Under the pieces are notes generated by a model. That model searched no databases. It saw nothing but the letters and a program-made list of their open reading frames with translations, and was not told the DNA's origin. From a virus, in IMG/VR virus record IMGVR_UViG_3300030329_004100, positions 1 to 49,366 of that record: a stretch of 49,366 nucleotides of DNA; one strand, 5' to 3'. The position numbers were made by a program, and so were the translations under genes. Positions 21,118-29,491 of the stretch are shown piece after piece. Every line of letters starts with the position of its first letter. The stretch's first letter is position 1.

Positions 21118-21607
21118 ACTGCGCCTCTTCTGCTTCCAACAAGGGTTTATAGTCTCCAAGTAGCTTTTGTATTCGTTTTTTAATCTCTATTTCACTTAAA
21201 GATTCCAAACTACCTGTGCGAACTTCTTTTCTTTCTACATAAAGACCCGCAGCTCGACCTCTTTGAACCTCAGCTGAAACAGCAGCGGTTAAGTTTCCTT
21301 TGTCTATGGCCTGGTCTCTTATATCAGCTAGTTTTTTAACGTGTCTTCCGAAAGTAACTTCGTACTTCTTGTCCACTTCCGACTGGAGCTCTCTTATATA
21401 TCGAACAACAAGCGGATATTTTTGTGGGTTTAGCAGCTCTGATGCCCGAACATGAGCACTCGACTTGCCGTACCCAGCAGCTACAGCACACTCGGTTTGT
21501 GTTTTTGATCCATCGTTATAAACAAACTCTTTAGCAAAACGAATCTGTTTTGGCGTCAAGTGTTTGTCGTTACGACCTGATATGTTTCCTGATTGTCCTT
21601 TTGGCAT
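21107..21607 (-). CDS. terS: Terminase small subunit candidate
   Basis: A 166-residue protein from the ATG at 21605-21607 (MPKGQSGNISGRNDKHLTPK). Residues 20-70 hold QIRFAKEFVYNDGSKTQTEC and AAGYGKSSAHVRASELL, the classic helix-turn-helix of terminase_2-type small subunits that recognise packaging sites; the remainder is a helical oligomerisation region (YIRELQSEVDKKYEVTFGRH). It lies 7.5 kb from terL and is not in the late operon, unusual for this pair. A frame extending further upstream lacks support: the ATG is the first with sensible sequence. Confidence 0.8.
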   Translation of the reverse strand: MPKGQSGNISGRNDKHLTPKQIRFAKEFVYNDGSKTQTECAVAAGYGKSSAHVRASELLNPQKYPLVVRYIRELQSEVDKKYEVTFGRHVKKLADIRDQAIDKGNLTAAVSAEVQRGRAAGLYVERKEVRTGSLESLSEIEIKKRIQKLLGDYKPLLEAEEAQFTE

Positions 21608-22107
21608 AACTAAATTATATAGTTTTAAGTAAGATTTAGTAAGTATTTTTTCACCTAACCCACCGCACCTCCACCGCACCTCTGTCAGGTTAGGTGAAAA
21701 CCCCTATAAACAAAGGTTTTCAAGGAAAACGCACCTCCGCACCTCACTTTTCCAACTTTTTTTCGTATTAGTCTTTTGTAAAATCACAAAAGTAGAAGTT
21801 CAGGTTAGGTGGTAGTCGTCTATATAGGAAAACAAGACCCCTTGATTTTAAAGGGTTTCAGAGCCTTCGTAGCTGTGTTTTCACCTAACTTTTAGTGAAC
21901 TTCTACGTTTTTTTGAGGTGCGGTGGAGAAATCAACACTTCCCCTGGAGAAACCCGCCCTCCTGCTGGAGAAACAAGCAAGTCACCCTTAGAAACAAGCA
22001 AGTCACCCTTAGAAACAGGACAAAAGTCCCTGGTCCTTGGACCTTGGTCAATCTCACGAACGACAAAACACCCTTTTCCTTCGTGCTCAAAAAAATATAC
22101 AAAATAT
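21608..22107. promoter_or_regulatory. Repeat-rich control region upstream of terS
   Basis: No gene is seen here. On the minus strand, TATAAT (21614-21619) with a weak TTACTA -35 faces terS. TTTTCACCTAACC (21648-21660) and GGTTAGGTGAAAA (21688-21700) form a 13-bp inverted repeat over it. GCACCTC recurs about four times (21665-21744) and as GAGGTGC near 21915. GTTAGGTG plus GTAGAAGTTCA (21792-21811) mirror CACCTAAC and TGAACTTCTAC (21882-21906). CTTTTGT/ACAAAAG (21773-21792) is a further stem. This could be an operator, an origin or a packaging region. Confidence 0.6.
21970..22011. repeat. 21-bp tandem direct repeat with ACAAGCAAG core
   Basis: Two identical 21-nt copies, each starting GAAACAAGCAAGTCACC, lie at 21970-21990 and 21991-22011, followed by a partial third (GAAACA). 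The ACAAGCAAG core is shared with the hairpin-repeat array at 15.7-17.9 kb. CTGGAGAAA occurs several times just upstream. Confidence 0.85.
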
Positions 22108-22137
22108 TGTTTACTTTATGTTACTTTGGGGTATAAT
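22107..22137 (+). promoter_or_regulatory. Plus-strand promoter
   Basis: TATAAT (22132-22137) is preceded by TTGTTT (22107-22112, 19-nt spacing) or TTTACT (22110-22115, 16-nt). It faces the small genes starting at 22256 and a structured leader. Confidence 0.6.
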
Positions 22138-22144
22138 TCATTTA

Positions 22145-22250
22145 CTCGGTTGGCCTCCTTTAATTTCGGATCCGATCTTAGTCCGTTAGCCTGGTTCTTT
22201 GGGCAACCGAGATAAACATATAATAAAGAACTGGGCATAAGATCAGGGAG
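22145..22250 (+). ncRNA. Structured 5' leader 3
   Basis: At the expected +1 (8 nt after the -10), CTCGGTTG (22145-22152) pairs with CAACCGAG (22204-22211), closing a 67-nt segment with an internal TCGGATCCGA palindrome (22166-22175). The closing stem size and placement resemble leaders 1 and 2. AGGGAGAAAAA follows as ribosome binding site. Confidence 0.55.
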
Positions 22251-22255
22251 AAAAA

Positions 22256-22342
22256 ATGGAAGAACATATAGAAAAATGCACTTGTGGAAAAGATGTTGAA
22301 GACTGTCCAGACGCTTATTCCCATGTGACCCAAGGGTATTGA
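22256..22342 (+). CDS. 28-residue Cys-containing miniprotein
   Basis: A short frame, MEEHIEKCTCGKDVEDCPDA then YSHVTQGY, has three Cys in a CxC...C arrangement and an AGGGAG Shine-Dalgarno 5 nt upstream. It is first after the structured leader and 3 nt before the next gene, so translation is likely. It could bind a metal or act as a leader peptide; unknown. Confidence 0.55.
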   Translation: MEEHIEKCTCGKDVEDCPDAYSHVTQGY

Positions 22343-22345
22343 ACC

Positions 22346-22561
22346 ATGAACCAGGAAGCATTAATCAAGCGCATGGATCAGGCTGAAGTAAAAGCTCTGG
22401 AATCTCTATCCCGATATAAATTCGAGATGTTTGGATATTGGTCCAGTGCCTGGGTACGTTATAACCAGTTAGCCGTTGAGATGGGCATTTTTGAGAAAAA
22501 AAGACCTAACCCGTTCCGGTTCCTGGTGAACGCGGCTAATGAGGAGATTAACCAGGGATGA
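22346..22561 (+). CDS. Hypothetical small protein
   Basis: This 71-residue helical protein (NQEALIKRMDQAEVKALESL, later FEMFGYWSSAWVRYNQLAVE) has no recognised motif. It overlaps the next gene by 4 nt (ATGA). A weak Shine-Dalgarno (AAGGGTATTGA) lies in the end of the previous gene. Function unknown. Confidence 0.6.
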   Translation: MNQEALIKRMDQAEVKALESLSRYKFEMFGYWSSAWVRYNQLAVEMGIFEKKRPNPFRFLVNAANEEINQG

Positions 22562-22878
22562 GCAATAGCGATCCAATAACACTTGTCTATTACAACAAAG
22601 AAGACGCCGATTTCTTATCGCACACCTGTACGTTATTCACAGACGATTTTAACCTAACTGAAATATACAAAGGCGAAATGCCCAATGGCAAGAGCAAATC
22701 CGTGATGCACTTCTACTCGGATCAATTAACCGCGCTCACGGCCTATAAAATTTTTAATGAGCTAGACATGACAGCGTGTCTAGGGGCAGTTTTAATGCAA
22801 TGGGAGGACAACGGCACCTTAGAATGGGTGGTCGTGGTCGATGATCCCAAGAAACACTCAGAGTTTTTGAGTAGCTGA
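22558..22878 (+). CDS. Hypothetical protein
   Basis: This 106-residue protein (SNSDPITLVYYNKEDADFLS, later YSDQLTALTAYKIFNELDMT) ends in a strand-rich stretch with WVVVVDDPKKHSEF. No family recognised. It is translationally coupled to the gene before it. Function unknown. Confidence 0.6.
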   Translation: MSNSDPITLVYYNKEDADFLSHTCTLFTDDFNLTEIYKGEMPNGKSKSVMHFYSDQLTALTAYKIFNELDMTACLGAVLMQWEDNGTLEWVVVVDDPKKHSEFLSS

Positions 22879-23029
22879 CGCCTTGTTAAGACGGATTTGG
22901 TCCCAGTTCGGTAGTTTATGTGTGTGGTGTCAGCGTACGTCGATAAAATTGCAGACATAAACAATGGGACTTTAAAGAACATATGGGTCGAGAAGAGATG
23001 TTTGCGCGTTGAGGAACGGCCCAGGTGTA

Positions 23030-23060
23030 GATCGGGGGAAATAACTCCCCCGATTTTATT
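23030..23060 (+). terminator. Probable terminator hairpin
   Basis: ATCGGGGG (23031-23038) pairs with CCCCCGAT (23046-23053) around a short loop and is followed by TTTATT. It closes the transcript of 22256-22878 but lies just before a small frame with a good ribosome binding site. Confidence 0.65.
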
Positions 23061-23069
23061 GGAGAGAGC

Positions 23070-23195
23070 ATGAAAGACTTAATAAGAAAAATAAGAATAA
23101 TAGGTTGGTTGATACCCAGGTTCAACAAAGGCTTGTCGAACCCTAAAAACTACATGCCTATTATAGCTAGTCGCAAACCCCGCCTGCACAAGTAA
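23070..23195 (+). CDS. 41-residue basic miniprotein
   Basis: A frame starting MKDLIRKIRIIGWLIPRFNK has a GGAGAGAGC Shine-Dalgarno directly before its ATG and a strongly basic, partly hydrophobic composition. It lies just past a terminator-like hairpin, so it may depend on read-through. Its end overlaps an opposing minus-strand gene by 29 nt. Function unknown. Confidence 0.4.
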   Translation: MKDLIRKIRIIGWLIPRFNKGLSNPKNYMPIIASRKPRLHK

Positions 23196-23331
23196 TATGG
23201 CCCTCGTCAACGAGGCGTCCTTGTTCCACCGTCTCTTCTATTTTTTGGTGCAAAGCCTCCTCTCTATAACCTTGGTTATACCAATATAAAGCCGCTTTTT
23301 CCCTAGATATATCGTCTTCCGTAGTCTCCAT
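23167..23331 (-). CDS. Hypothetical 54-residue protein after the ejection protein
   Basis: A 54-codon frame begins at the ATG at 23329-23331, inside the last 29 nt of the giant upstream gene (METTEDDISREKAALYWYNQ, later EETVEQGRLVDEGHITCAGG). Its composition is even and charged, as expected for a real small protein. A TTGAATT sequence offers no clear Shine-Dalgarno, so translational coupling is assumed. Function unknown. Confidence 0.5.
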   Translation of the reverse strand: METTEDDISREKAALYWYNQGYREEALHQKIEETVEQGRLVDEGHITCAGGVCD

Positions 23332-26300
23332 AATTCAATACTTGATTCGTTGCTTTCTTAACCAATCCCCCTTTCTGATAACCTTCCCAGGCTCCATATA
23401 GTACAGCCGTCTCCCTTAGTGGTGCGATCTCTAAGGCACGAACTTTAACAGGGCCCTGTTCACGTCTTCCTGTCGCCGGGTTGTATATGTTCGCTGTAAA
23501 CTCATCGACCACTTTAAAATCTAGTTTAAACTTGTCCGCAATCTTTTGTGCCTCTTCTAAAGCTTGGAAATAAGGAGTCCTGGGAGAATCGCCGTACCCG
23601 GCATCAGGAATGTAGATGTGAGTAATATCTGGATCGTGTTGCAAAGTCTTTACAATAGATGCCTGTAATAAAGCTTTGGGCCAATCCGCTTTTAGCGGGT
23701 AATCTGGACGTATGTCGGCGTCTCTAACCTGGGACCCATCGAACGTCTTCTTGGCGTCCTTGTATTCCTTATGAGAAGGCGCCGTATTTTCTATAAAAGG
23801 TAAAGCAATATCTGTCAGCCCAGGAACTGCGAGTAAAGCGTCCCTATAAATCTCTTGGTTTTGAGCAATAAAAGCGTCCCTTTTACTGGCAGCAACGTTA
23901 ACAAGCGTGTTTTTAGCCAGAGAAAGCGCATCATCCACCGTAGCCACAACTTCAGGGTCTTCCACAAACTCTTCGTCCAAAAGCCCCATACGAACAAGGT
24001 TCTTTCTCCACCTTGATGGGCCTAGCCAAAAGGTACTATCCTTCCCGTGTTTTATGTCTTTAAGATACTCCTTTGTTTGGGCCTCAGTTAGGTTAAGACC
24101 TATGGACGCAAAAGGCTGTGTTTGCTGGAAAGCCGCCACCGCTACATCAAAAGCCGCCGGACCGATCTCGTTTTCAGAAAACTCGCCTGCTCTTTTGTCA
24201 AAAGCTTTTATTTTTTCTAAGTCTACATAATTCTTCAAATAGGATCTAAACGCTTCAGCTATGTCTTTAGGGAAAACAGGGGTTTCTGTTCTAGCCATGT
24301 CCTCTTGAAAACGAACGCCGGGAAAAGCAGAAGCGTCAGGCGTTGTTCCCATCGCCTCTTTAGGCAGAAAAGGCAACAAAATCGTTTTACCCAACTCCTT
24401 TGCACCACCAGTCAAAGAACCGTATTGGAGCTCAGGGTTGCTTAATACCGCGTCCCAAGCGCTCGTTATTTTTGTGCCTTCTCGGTACTGATCTTTTTCT
24501 TTTTCGGACATCGCGTCCTTGTTTTTAACATGTGATCGGTATATTTCGCTTTTATCTGGGTCCTGAGAAGACCCGTGTAGTTTTGACTGTATTTCTGCTA
24601 AAAGCGCGCCTTTGGCGTTTTGGTACTTTTCATCTATGTGCGAAAACATGCCGCCTCTCCACCAGGCAAGCGTACTGGGGTCTGTCCAAGCGTGCGTAGT
24701 GTCTCCGTCATCATAAACAGCGGGATCAGCTCTTTTACGATTAGCTCTTGACTCCACCCAGATTCTCAGCTTCGTCAAAAAAGGCATGTCTTGGTCTCTG
24801 TTTGCGTCGTCAAGGGCAAACTGTTCTTTGGTTCTATTGGTAATCTCTGGAGTGTAGATCAGTGGCATTTCTAAGTCTTCCCCCAACCTACGCAAGTTAT
24901 CGGTTCCCTCTCCTGTGTGCCTACCAAACAGGTGACTGGTACCGTGCTTAGGCATATAAGGCTCTGTGGCTCTTTGGCTAGCGTCTACTTTAGGTGGCGT
25001 AAGAATGTTAATAACTGGAGCCAGGTCCAAATACCCTTTCATTTTCTTCTGTATCCTTGGTTCCACAACATCAACCCACTCATCAGCAAGACGTTCATTT
25101 GTTCGCTGATCGCCGATGCCCTGATAGTCGTCTGGAAGAATCTCCGATTTCTCGATCTCCTCTTTTTTTATTTTTTGATACACTCTTCCTAAGTAAGTGT
25201 TTGACGCGTCTTCAAAAATGGCCATGTCTCCCTCTTCCAAGGAGTAAGCAGACTCCCCCGGAAGTTTCGCCTCATTAGCCGCCCATTCCCTACTTCCCAC
25301 CAATGGACCAAAAGACTTGGGCAGCGCCATGGCAGTGGCTACATCCTCACCCACTCCTTTAAGGACCAACGCTTCGCGAACACCATCGTCTGGCCTCACC
25401 TCTATTGCGTTGCTAGAAAGCAGGACAGACTTGAAGTTGTTGCGGTGATTGGTATAAACGTCCAAAACCTCTTGTTTAGTAACCTTTTCTCCAGCGTTTA
25501 TTCTGTCCTGCAAAAACTCCGCTACTCCCGATTCAATCGCTTGTCTTGCAATCTTGGATTTGCTTTTCTTTGTCTTGGTTGCCTGAAAATCACCGTGCAG
25601 TCTACCTTTCGCGCTTCCTGGAGTCTTAACATACAGCCAACGCATCATCTCGGCAGCAGGGATAGGCTCGTTGTTTACAAGTTTTTTTGGAAAGTCTACT
25701 TTATCCTCTTTGTTCTCCCACCGTCCTTCTAAGTGCTGAATTAAAGGGCTATAGGACATAAAGGTAGGATCAAGGGGACCTTTTGGAGCGTCTCTCATAA
25801 AGCCGATTTGCGGATCGGTATAAACCTGGTGTACAGAGCCTAAAGGAAAGACAGTAGATAAAGCATTGGAACCAATGGCAACTCCACCAGCCGTAAGAGG
25901 GAAAAGTTCGGGCGTAGTTTTCCAAAGAGCGTCTCCCCCATAGGGAACATTCGTCCCTTCAAAACGACCTTCATCTAAAGTGGCTGTAAAATCTGTTTGG
26001 TAGGTTGAAGCTCTGTTTTTTGCAAAGTCTTCGACTGCGGACATATCAAAAAAGTCTAGGCTATCCATTTCGCCAGGACCATAGTCATGGTCGATGTCTG
26101 CCAAGTTTATAGTGTATTCATCAGGAGCTCTTTGTAGTTCATCGAGAACGTCTTTAAAAACACTATTTTGGTCTTTTTTATTTAAACCAAGCCCTGCGAT
26201 TGTTTCTTTTACAGCTCCCAACTCTTTGTCTACCTTTTGCATAGCACCATCGTCGCCCAGGTACTCCTGAACCATGTCGTCTTGGTCTAAAAGTATTTTT

Positions 26301-27373
26301 CGTGTAAAGGTGTCTACTTCTAAAGGAGACATGGTTTCGGCAAGGTTTGGCAATTTTTCCTTCAACAAAACCTTTTTTTCAGCCTCGGCTTTTCGTATAG
26401 AGTCTTGCACATCTGGGAAAACTCCTTCTTCCCTGGCCTTCTTTTTCTCTGTCAGGGTTTTTTCCGCGCTTTTTTTACTTCTGGCTGCTGTTACACCCAG
26501 TTTCTCTGCCCCAGCTTGCACCGCCGCTTTACCTATGTCTGTACCCGCTTGGGTAACTCCCCCTGCGCCAGCACCCAATAAACCCTCTCCAAGCGCGGCT
26601 TTGTGGTCTAGTCCTTGTATATACTGACCTAGACGGGAAGTGTCAACATACGTTTTGTCTGGATCATAGCCTACGTCGCTCTGTTCTTGTGCGTCGATCT
26701 GTTCTTGTGTCATATCAGCGCCTTTTACAAGACGCACTAGGTCTTTGTAGGGCTCAGTTCCTAGTGTACCACCAACTTGTTCCGTGTAACCTTGCAGCCA
26801 TTCGGTGCCTCCTTCCGACGCTGTTGCTTTTGCCGCTCTTTTAGCGGTTTGCCCTGCTTTGCCGATGTTATTAAGCACACCCACATTTTTAATACCAACA
26901 GCGTTTAGGGCTCCTGAAAAAGCAGAAGCGCTCAGTGCGCCCTTCCAATCTTCCCAAGTAGGCTCTTCTCTCTTATTGTTTCTGGCTCTTTCATAGGCAA
27001 TGGGTCCTGCAAGCTGTACGGCCTCAAACAAACCCGGACCTAATAAAGCACCAACAGCCGCCCCAGCTGGGCCCCCTGCTAGTCCTCCAAGCACTGTCCC
27101 TACACCTCTTGTCAATATGCTTCCAGCGATTTGTCCCGCTTGTTCAAAGACTGCCATTGGAAAATGCTCCCACTTAAACCCTTTGTCTTGAGCATTTATA
27201 AACTTTCCAGCTGCTGCTTCATAGTTTTCTGGTGTTTCGACAAGATCGCGCAAAAAATCTTCCCAACCCTCCATGCCGAGGGCTTGAAATGTGGTTGCCA
27301 TGTTCTCCAGAGGCTGATCGAAAGAGTGCTTAAAAGCCGAAGACAGGCTTGTATCTTTAGGGGATGTTGCCAT
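23303..27373 (-). CDS. Giant internal virion (ejection) protein
   Basis: A 1356-residue protein from the ATG at 27371-27373; a GTG five codons upstream at 27388 is the alternative. Residues about 85-125 hold a Gly/Ala-rich hydrophobic hairpin (VLGGLAGGPAGAAVGALLGP) as in proteins that insert into membranes during DNA ejection. A long helical middle follows, and the C-terminal part (ITHIYIPDAGYGDSPRTPYF) resembles domains of large polyvalent phage proteins. YQKGGLVKK lies near the end. Together with the 1872-residue protein it would form an ejectosome. Family call is inferred from size, composition and position. Confidence 0.6.
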   Translation of the reverse strand: MATSPKDTSLSSAFKHSFDQPLENMATTFQALGMEGWEDFLRDLVETPENYEAAAGKFINAQDKGFKWEHFPMAVFEQAGQIAGSILTRGVGTVLGGLAGGPAGAAVGALLGPGLFEAVQLAGPIAYERARNNKREEPTWEDWKGALSASAFSGALNAVGIKNVGVLNNIGKAGQTAKRAAKATASEGGTEWLQGYTEQVGGTLGTEPYKDLVRLVKGADMTQEQIDAQEQSDVGYDPDKTYVDTSRLGQYIQGLDHKAALGEGLLGAGAGGVTQAGTDIGKAAVQAGAEKLGVTAARSKKSAEKTLTEKKKAREEGVFPDVQDSIRKAEAEKKVLLKEKLPNLAETMSPLEVDTFTRKILLDQDDMVQEYLGDDGAMQKVDKELGAVKETIAGLGLNKKDQNSVFKDVLDELQRAPDEYTINLADIDHDYGPGEMDSLDFFDMSAVEDFAKNRASTYQTDFTATLDEGRFEGTNVPYGGDALWKTTPELFPLTAGGVAIGSNALSTVFPLGSVHQVYTDPQIGFMRDAPKGPLDPTFMSYSPLIQHLEGRWENKEDKVDFPKKLVNNEPIPAAEMMRWLYVKTPGSAKGRLHGDFQATKTKKSKSKIARQAIESGVAEFLQDRINAGEKVTKQEVLDVYTNHRNNFKSVLLSSNAIEVRPDDGVREALVLKGVGEDVATAMALPKSFGPLVGSREWAANEAKLPGESAYSLEEGDMAIFEDASNTYLGRVYQKIKKEEIEKSEILPDDYQGIGDQRTNERLADEWVDVVEPRIQKKMKGYLDLAPVINILTPPKVDASQRATEPYMPKHGTSHLFGRHTGEGTDNLRRLGEDLEMPLIYTPEITNRTKEQFALDDANRDQDMPFLTKLRIWVESRANRKRADPAVYDDGDTTHAWTDPSTLAWWRGGMFSHIDEKYQNAKGALLAEIQSKLHGSSQDPDKSEIYRSHVKNKDAMSEKEKDQYREGTKITSAWDAVLSNPELQYGSLTGGAKELGKTILLPFLPKEAMGTTPDASAFPGVRFQEDMARTETPVFPKDIAEAFRSYLKNYVDLEKIKAFDKRAGEFSENEIGPAAFDVAVAAFQQTQPFASIGLNLTEAQTKEYLKDIKHGKDSTFWLGPSRWRKNLVRMGLLDEEFVEDPEVVATVDDALSLAKNTLVNVAASKRDAFIAQNQEIYRDALLAVPGLTDIALPFIENTAPSHKEYKDAKKTFDGSQVRDADIRPDYPLKADWPKALLQASIVKTLQHDPDITHIYIPDAGYGDSPRTPYFQALEEAQKIADKFKLDFKVVDEFTANIYNPATGRREQGPVKVRALEIAPLRETAVLYGAWEGYQKGGLVKKATNQVLNYGDYGRRYI

Positions 27374-27388
27374 ACCCCTATAATACAC

Positions 27389-27646
27389 CTAATGTTTGGT
27401 TGAGAAAAGTCCTTGGTCCGTCGTCGTTTCCATAATGAATGTGGTCAACTGAATCAAGACCTCTTTGTCCAAGTCAGAACTGCTTGTTAGCGAAGACAAC
27501 AGGACCACTAAGGCTGTTGCCATGTCCCAAGGCGCAACATCGTCTCGTTCGCAGTGCGATTTAACAATAGGTAAAAGGTCCGCAAGAATGTCGTCAACCG
27601 TTGTTTGTGTAGCCGGGTTTTTTAAGTATTTTTTATAAGAAGCCAT
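27389..27646 (-). CDS. Hypothetical small protein
   Basis: This 85-residue helical protein (ASYKKYLKNPATQTTVDDIL, later MATALVVLLSSLTSSSDLDK) precedes the giant ejection-type gene with no gap. A weak ribosome binding site (AAGGTATACTGAGTT) is present upstream. It lies after the SNF2-type helicase gene on the same strand. Function unknown; a partner of the ejection protein is possible. Confidence 0.55.
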   Translation of the reverse strand: MASYKKYLKNPATQTTVDDILADLLPIVKSHCERDDVAPWDMATALVVLLSSLTSSSDLDKEVLIQLTTFIMETTTDQGLFSTKH

Positions 27647-27659
27647 AACTCAGTATACC

Positions 27660-29117
27660 TTATTTAAACCAGTTGCGTATTTCTCCAAGAACCTCGTTGC
27701 TAATCTTAACTTTGCTTAAAAGGTTTTGAAGAATTTTTTCATCAACCGTGTCCTTGGACACCAGATCAACATAGGTACAGCTTTTATCTTGCCCGATTCT
27801 GTGAATACGATCCTCTGCCTGGACTCTCAGCTCTAGGTCATAGGAATTAGAATAAAAGATCATGGTGCTGGCCTCTGTTAAAGTAATACCGCGACCGCCT
27901 GTTTGTGGATTAGAAATAAAATAGCGTAGCTCGCTGTCGGGATCTTGGAACTTATCAATAATCCGCTGTCTATCGTCCTGGGGCGTCTTACCATAATAAG
28001 AGGCCACAGATCTTTCACCAAATTTTGCAGCAATAGCCTTTTCTAATTGTTGTATATCGGTTTGAAACACCGCAAAAACAACCACCTTTCCAGAAGTTTC
28101 TTCTAATAGGTCCAGCACCGCACGGACTCTGTTGTTTTTCAAGACAATCGTTTCACCTTCTTCGTTACGCAGACTACCTGCGACCACCTGTTGCAGTCGC
28201 ATAATCTGTGTCAGTACATTCATGGTGCTAAACACTTCGTCTTCCAAGATCATCAATGCTTTTTGTTTCATGGTGCCATAAGCTTTCTTTTGCTCGTCCG
28301 TTAGTTCGACATAACGCTTTGTATATACTTTGGCAGGAAGATCCAGGCATTGGTCTTTCGTTTTACGGATTGAAAAGTCTTTAATAGATTGTTGGAGCTC
28401 TTCAAGTTTTTGAAAACCAACAATTTGCTGGAAAGAATGAGCGCCCATTCTGCGTGCCTGGGTGATCGCATACCTTGCACTAAACGCATAGTAGCTAGAA
28501 AACCCCAACAAGTTAGGCGACAGAAAATAACACTGTGAGTACAGGTCAAGAGGAGCTTTGGTAATGGGGAACCCTGTTAGGATTCTTCGGTAATCAGCTA
28601 GAGGAGCCAGCTTAATTAAATGTTTCGTTCTCTTAGCTTTCGGATTCTTTATCGTAGTGGATTCATCAATCGCCATCATTACATCGTGTGTTACCAAAAA
28701 CTCTTCAACAAATTTACATGCCTTAACTGTTGCAAAGGCTTCGACGTTTACTAGAAAAACATTTAAAACACCGTCACTATCCTCTTTAACCATTTTATCG
28801 TAGTCCCTGGTCCATCGTTTTGTGTGATTGGGTTGCCATACCAGGACATTTCTCTCTATGCGATCAGGTAAATGCTTGTTGATCTCATGTGTGTCCCAGT
28901 TCCTTAAATTACCTTTTGGTGTTATAATTAGCAGACCAGATATTTTTCCTTGCTCGAAGAGCATACCGGCGTTATCTAATAAGATTTTTGATTTGCCAAG
29001 GCCCATCTCAAGGAAAAGTGCATAGAGATTTTTATGAGCACTCCTGGCAAGAGTCTCCATTTGGTGCTCGTAAGGTTCGGTTTTGAATTTATAAGTTTCT
29101 ATATCCATTGTTTTCAT
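27660..29117 (-). CDS. SNF2-family helicase (SF2)
   Basis: This 485-residue ATPase has motif I EMGLGKSK (residues 37-44), a motif II reading DEST (151-154) in place of the common DEAH, motif III-like LTGFPI, and motif VI QAEDRIHRIGQ (433-443). The two RecA lobes are intact and the RIHRIGQ form is diagnostic of SNF2-like helicases found in phages. It would act on phage DNA as a translocase in replication or recombination. It lies divergent from the replication operon and upstream, on the same strand, of the ejection protein gene. GAAGGATATG gives its start. Confidence 0.88.
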   Translation of the reverse strand: MKTMDIETYKFKTEPYEHQMETLARSAHKNLYALFLEMGLGKSKILLDNAGMLFEQGKISGLLIITPKGNLRNWDTHEINKHLPDRIERNVLVWQPNHTKRWTRDYDKMVKEDSDGVLNVFLVNVEAFATVKACKFVEEFLVTHDVMMAIDESTTIKNPKAKRTKHLIKLAPLADYRRILTGFPITKAPLDLYSQCYFLSPNLLGFSSYYAFSARYAITQARRMGAHSFQQIVGFQKLEELQQSIKDFSIRKTKDQCLDLPAKVYTKRYVELTDEQKKAYGTMKQKALMILEDEVFSTMNVLTQIMRLQQVVAGSLRNEEGETIVLKNNRVRAVLDLLEETSGKVVVFAVFQTDIQQLEKAIAAKFGERSVASYYGKTPQDDRQRIIDKFQDPDSELRYFISNPQTGGRGITLTEASTMIFYSNSYDLELRVQAEDRIHRIGQDKSCTYVDLVSKDTVDEKILQNLLSKVKISNEVLGEIRNWFK

Positions 29118-29185
29118 ATCCTTCGTTCTTTATTAAAATATTTCTTGCAATCTATTCTACATATAGTATATGCTTAGTGCAAGTT
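29118..29185. promoter_or_regulatory. Divergent control region between helicase and replication operon
   Basis: TTGCAA (29145-29150) with TATGCT (29169-29174) 18 nt on forms a moderate plus-strand promoter. The first plus gene's ATG at 29186 lies only a few nt past the expected +1, so its mRNA may be leaderless. AT-rich sequence upstream could serve the minus gene. Confidence 0.4.
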
Positions 29186-29491
29186 ATGAATAAGGAACGA
29201 AGAACGACAACCAAAATAGAAGTCTGTAGCGACAGAAAAAACAGATGGTTTATAAACTTTGCTCCTTTTGAAAAAAACTTACGCGAATCAATAGGCCCTT
29301 TCGCTAGTTTAGACGAAACACTAAGATATGTGTACTCCGTCTTAGACCAACCAGAAGGATCTGTTGAAGTCGTCGAAGTAAATAACGAGGGACTAATTTT
29401 TTTCATACCAGAATTTGAAATAAATTTAGATAAAGAAGAAGAACGAGTACCGAATAACATAATACCTATAAATAAGGGGAAGAAAAAATGA
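29186..29491 (+). CDS. Hypothetical early protein, first in the replication operon
   Basis: A 101-residue protein from the ATG at 29186 (MNKERRTTTKIEVCSDRKNR, later FASLDETLRYVYSVLDQPEG). A longer frame from a TTG at 29108 would begin with a hydrophobic stretch that runs into the opposing helicase's start, so the shorter form is preferred. The end is acidic then basic. Its stop overlaps the next ATG by 4 nt. Function unknown. Confidence 0.55.
   Translation: MNKERRTTTKIEVCSDRKNRWFINFAPFEKNLRESIGPFASLDETLRYVYSVLDQPEGSVEVVEVNNEGLIFFIPEFEINLDKEEERVPNNIIPINKGKKK

Noticed and set aside
22145-22211. tRNA gene
   Set aside because: The closed stem and GC content prompted a check, but there is no cloverleaf, TpsiC arm or CCA-type end; it is better read as an mRNA leader.
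22918-23073. 51-codon plus-strand frame after the 106-residue gene
   Set aside because: No Shine-Dalgarno, and its 3' end runs through the terminator-like hairpin at 23031-23053; probably not a gene.
29108-29185. Signal-peptide-like N-terminal extension of the 101-residue protein
   Set aside because: It needs a TTG start that lies within the opposing helicase gene's first codons and the promoter region; the ATG at 29186 is more sensible.
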